Of a DNA stretch of 64,000 bases, positions 59,950 through 64,000 are shown in pieces. Source of the DNA: Protula sp. h YS-2021 (Eukaryota > Annelida > Polychaeta > Sabellida > Serpulidae); contig OX457029.1 in NCBI GenBank assembly GCA_949752745.1, positions 11,819,511 to 11,883,510 of the forward strand. Direction: 5' to 3'. The position numbers and the translations under genes are program-made. Numbering within the stretch: the stretch's first letter is position 1; each line of letters starts with the position of its first letter. The notes below the pieces were generated by a model. That model had not been told where the DNA came from and made no database searches. It saw nothing but the letters and a program-made list of their open reading frames with translations.

Positions 59950-61160
59950 ATGTTTTCAATAATTAATAACATATACAGAGTAGCTTTGATGACTTTACCC
60001 TTGATTTATAATTGATTGTTTCTGATTTGTGTTTGGTTTTAAGATTTAAATATCAAAAATCAAGTGTTCATCAATCTTTTCCTGTAAAATTGACATGTTC
60101 TTAAAAATTTTTGAGTAAATTATTGAGGAACAATACTTAGTTTTAAACTGAACGACATAATATGAACATTTTGTTATGGTATATAATAAGCATCTTGTCA
60201 TTTCAATGGGCTATACTGTTATATTTAATGTGGATTTGTAGAATATTTAGTGTAGATTCTTTGCTCAGAAAACACGCTAATTTTCCTATATAACACTGTT
60301 TTAAGTCCGGTAAAAATTTAAAACAGAGTATTGTGTGTCAGAAAATCATCGTTGCGATATCTGGGATTTGGGGCAAACTTTGAAATGCTTTTTAAATACT
60401 TGAATCCGGGCTGGCGAATTTAGCAATGTTTTGTGATATTTGGGTACAAGGTTGTGAATACTGCTTTGTGTATGTTTGTCCTGGGGCCTCAAATATTGGC
60501 CGCTTGTTACGTTGTTTGACCCAGCTGTTTAAATATCAATACATAAAGCATAACCTTTCTTAGGCCAATGACTGAGGTTAATTTCTAGAAAAATAACCAT
60601 TATAGTTGGGTCATTTATAATCACCAAGGAGGTTTTATGTCAGGCAAGTTTTCCAAATCAGCATCATTTACTTTTCTTGTTTGTTTCATGGCTATTTTTC
60701 AGATGAATTAATGGGTTTCAGATAATAAAGAAATTTATCTATGACATCACAGGAGTTTGCACAACAAAAAGTCGTTTTGGTCACAATTCAACTAGGTTGT
60801 TACCCGAAACTTTGGAATTTTACATGCAACAAAAACACTTTAATATTAATCAAATAGCTGCTATAATACCAAGACATAACTGTTTTGAGGGTTGAAAAGG
60901 TGTTTGGTGTTTTTTGTCCATTGATAATACGAATATTAAGAAGTGGCTCTTGGAGCAGAAATAAATCGTTGTTCTTTTCATAAAGATGTTCTCATTGAAT
61001 TCATAGCCACTGATAGATGAGTACTTATCTACTCCTTATCACTAAGAATAATGCTTGATGATATGACAAGTATCTTGATAAGTACCTCGATAAGTATTCA
61101 TGACAGGTGAAAAAGGGGAAAGATCAAGCATTTTATGGCAGGTCAATTGTCCTTAAGCTA
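59950..61160. other. AT-rich stretch, no gene recognised
   Basis: No domain-bearing frame, strong repeat or RNA gene was seen. Confidence 0.5.
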
Positions 61161-61184
61161 GTGATCCAGCATCATTATATAGTA

Positions 61185-61440
61185 CAGTCGTACATCGAAA
61201 ACGGGACCGCCAGTGGAAATGGACTGTAGTATGGTGATACACCGGAAACGACCATCGGTGGAACTACACTATAGCATGGTCGTGCACTAGAAATTGGACC
61301 GCCAGTGGAATAACTATAGTGCGGTGGTACATAGGAAACGATTACCAGTGGGAATACACTATAGTATGGTTGTAAAATGGAACCGATCACCAGTGGGACT
61401 GCATTATAGCATGGCCATACACAGGAAACGGGAACATAAG
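61185..61440. repeat. ~62-bp tandem repeat, about 4 copies
   Basis: Units carry ATAGTATGGTSGTACA-like and GAAACGRNCACCAGTGGAA-like words. The first starts TACAGTCGTACATCGAAAAC, resembling a pogo-MITE left end. Confidence 0.75.
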
Positions 61441-61979
61441 GACGGCTTGGCCCTATTTGCGATTTTTTAATAACAGAAAGCATGAAGAAGTGTTGAAATG
61501 TGGTCCTTTTTGTGAGGTGGTACTATTTGTGAGGGGGTTCTGTTTGCGAGGTGGTCAAATTACTTGATTCTTCTGCACACTGATTATTTCTGTAAACTGC
61601 ATTTTTCGCATTTATTCGATGTATTTGGCATGGTAAGGAGTATGCCCACAGGTTCAGAGCCATTTATAGGTTCAGATCAATCTCTTACTGAAAACAAATC
61701 CAAACTAATTTAATTGAATATATGTCTAAATTAATATGCAAATCATAATTACACATAACGAAAAACCATAGAAAGTCAATACAAAAGGTTTTCGTTTTTT
61801 GGGGGGTCACAGAGTTTATTTTTCTTCCGATAATGAACATCGAGAACGGCTAAAATGGATTTGCCCTCCCAAGAACAGAAAGAACTGTATCGAACTGAAG
61901 TCTGAACAAATCTGAAATCGAATCTTGCCGTTTAGAAAAGAAGAACATATATCATATTGTAACATGATGAACATACTTA

Positions 61980-62873
61980 CAGTAGAGTCTCTCATATCCG
62001 AACTCGGCGGGGGACATGGAATTTGCTCGGATATGAGATAGTTCGGATATGAGAATTTCGGTCGTTTATGAGTACCAATAAAGCGGTTTCTGTGTGTATG
62101 TACTTTGATGTTACATTTGTGCTATAATTTGAACAAGACAAGTAAAAAAACAGTGTGCAATGTCGGTGTGCCACGAGCACGTTCTTGACAAAACCAGCAT
62201 CCTCAACTTGGGCACTTGCTACAGATCTACGAGCTTTTAATGTCAATGCGTTATTGCTTATCCTCTTTTCACCAAAACTCACAATTTTATATTTGTCTTT
62301 CTTTATATCCGAAGCAGTAGCTTTACCAATGTTGTATTCTTGAGCTATGCTAGCATTAGTCCTTCCTTTTTTCTTATTTCTTTATTATTACTAATTTTGT
62401 TTCAACATCCAAAGCTGTTGTTTTTCTTTTTCCAGGCATCATGCATTAATTTTATTGTTTCTCTAATTACGCACATTTCAATTATTCCAATATTTGGCCA
62501 TGAAATCCTTTTAAAACCCATTTCTCATCAGTTCTGGCAACTCGCGGACGTTGTAATCCTTTATTGATTGACAAAACCATGTCCATCGCAACGGTATTAA
62601 GCCATAAGATAAACATACAGTGTACCTATGTGAGATGTTGCTATGGCTACCAAGTAAAGGGGTAATTTAGTGCCGTAAAATACTCAGAATTATGTGTACA
62701 CAATAACAGACAATGTGTCGCCGCATATTTGACAAGAATTAAGGCACACAAAATGCAAAAGAATTGCGGGTTTTCTGAGTTCGGATATGGGAGTAAATGT
62801 TCGGAGGACACGTTTTGAGTTCGGTTCTAGGAAACTTCGGATATGAGAGGGTCCGATATAAGAGGCTGTACTG
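61980..62873 (-). mobile_element. pogo/Tigger-like DNA transposon, decayed
   Basis: The left end CAGTAGAGTCTCTCATATCC and the inverted right end (TCCGATATAAGAGGCTGTACTG) are terminal repeats flanked by TA duplications. The element is 894 bp. On the - strand a transposase-like N-terminus can be read with frame breaks: MPGKRKTTALDVETKLVIIK, then IAQEYNIGKATASDIKKDKY, the CENP-B/psq-type helix-turn-helix of pogo/Tigger/Jerky proteins. The DDE domain is absent, so it is not autonomous. Confidence 0.82.
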
Positions 62874-62879
62874 TATTTA

Positions 62880-63790
62880 TCAATCAAAGAGGTGCATTTC
62901 CAGTTGGACTGCCACTGAGTACCTACTTTAAATCCTTTTATACTTATATTTGTAGCACTTCTAGTCACAATCGAGTTCACGGGCATTCTGTATCCGAGTT
63001 TGGTACATTTCCTCGATCTTTTTAAGCATCAGCTAAAACATATTGCCATTTTGAGCATTATCTATTTATAGTTAGAATATCTAAGTTTATTTGGGTGTCC
63101 TGTTAGCCACATGGGTATATCTTGTGTGCAAATGCGCATCATCAAAAGGGAACGCAATCCTTGTGACTCGGAAATCTAGTAGCCTGTCGTACGGTTATAG
63201 ATGAGAGACGAAAATCTTCTAACATAAAAGGGAACATAAGTCTTAGAGTAGCTTGAATCTTTCACATAAGTACAGTATCTCTAATAGCACCTAAACCCAA
63301 CAATTGTGTAGAAAATGGTTAGAATACGTAACTATTAGACAACTGATAAGTATGTACGTTAACCAAATTTCAAATGTAAACACCAATTTGTGTTATACTG
63401 CAAAATTGAACTGTTTCTTAAAGAAAGCATATTCCATTGCTCTGTAATATGATTTGGTAATGTATTCTACAGACTTATGCGTAAGATGCTGAGACAATTT
63501 TTACTTAGAGTTATTCCATATTAAATTTTTCCAATTTAAACTCTCCAATTTAAATTTCCAAAGTGCCTGATTTTCATTTTATCATTGATTAAGCTAAAAT
63601 ACATATGTATTTAAATTAAATTAACTTAAAAGCATTTCTACAGACTAAGAAATATATGCTTTAAGATGGTACAGAACAGAACTGCATTCACTCAGTATGT
63701 AGCGAATTAGACTGACGTAATTAAAAGATCTAAATATTTAAATAAATTTAAAAAAATGATAGATTTTAGGGATTATACATCAAGAACTTC
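62880..63790. other. AT-rich stretch, no gene recognised
   Basis: No coding or repeat signal strong enough to name. Confidence 0.45.
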
Positions 63791-63799
63791 GCCATGTCC

Positions 63800-63880
63800 G
63801 TGGCTAACCTTTAGCTCAGTTGCTTATAGCGGTGGTCTTGTAAACCCAAGCAGGGTATTGGTATTCCCTGAAATTACCTT
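63800..63880 (+). repeat. tRNA(Thr)-like sequence, probably a SINE head or pseudo-tRNA
   Basis: TTTAGCTCAGTTGCTTATAG resembles a D-arm and GGTCTTGTAAACCC resembles the tRNA-Thr (TGT) anticodon region. The T-arm (GGTATTGGTATTCCC) lacks the TTCGA core and the acceptor stem does not close. Confidence 0.5.
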
Positions 63881-64000
63881 AGATAAGCGAGTGCAGTGGA
63901 ATAGATCACCTATCAGTGAAATTCAGAATTAATGCCCATTGAGTCTTTCGCCCATTCCCTTAAAAGAGAATACATTTACAAAGTCCACGTATTATTGGAG

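Noticed and set aside
63800..63880. A working tRNA-Thr gene
   Set aside because: The D-arm and anticodon region are tRNA-like, but the T-loop lacks TTCGA and the acceptor stem does not pair.

Overview
This window looks like nuclear DNA from an animal, most likely a marine invertebrate and perhaps a mollusc or another lophotrochozoan. Genes are split by GT-AG introns, one of them about 12 kb long. The DNA is AT-rich and full of microsatellites, minisatellites, MITE-like elements, tRNA-derived short repeats, a Tc1-like transposase remnant, a pogo-like element and pearl-like (Helitron-related) elements with internal tandem repeats. The species assignment is inference only; nothing looks bacterial.

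Two protein genes can be reconstructed, and they converge tail to tail. On the + strand (5183-11244) is a type-B carboxylesterase/cholinesterase-like ectoprotein in five exons. It has a signal peptide, an alpha/beta-hydrolase domain with an odd nucleophile elbow, two tiny acidic linker exons and a last exon encoding one transmembrane helix with a short basic tail, so it resembles the neuroligin/gliotactin class of membrane-anchored esterase-like proteins. On the - strand (53647 down to 27897, 5' end outside the window) is a PDE5/6-type cyclic-nucleotide phosphodiesterase. Sixteen phase-compatible exons cover GAF-B, the whole catalytic domain and a basic tail ending in a CaaX prenylation box. 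One exon carries an apparent 1-nt deletion.

The most unusual property is that tandem arrays start at, or include, the splice junctions of these two genes. A 51-bp x ~25 array begins at the donor of esterase exon 2. A ~85-113 bp x 7 array repeats the acceptor plus the transmembrane exon. A 43-bp x ~11 array repeats the end of PDE exon 12 with its GTAAGT donor. The 3' end of PDE exon 6 is duplicated once more in the next intron, and the intron before PDE exon 10 is filled by a tandem array up to its acceptor. Several repeat units therefore carry their own candidate splice sites.

Layout: 1-5.1 kb, repeats with a Tc1 relic and a MITE; 5.2-12 kb, the esterase gene; 12-17.7 kb, gene-poor DNA with a MITE and a SINE-like head; 17.8-25.25 kb, a 114-bp satellite of about 65 units with higher-order structure; 25.25-27.56 kb, two pearl-like elements; 27.9-53.65 kb, the PDE gene with repeat-rich introns; 53.65-64 kb, no confident gene, with a pogo-like element, degenerate arrays and tRNA-like sequences.
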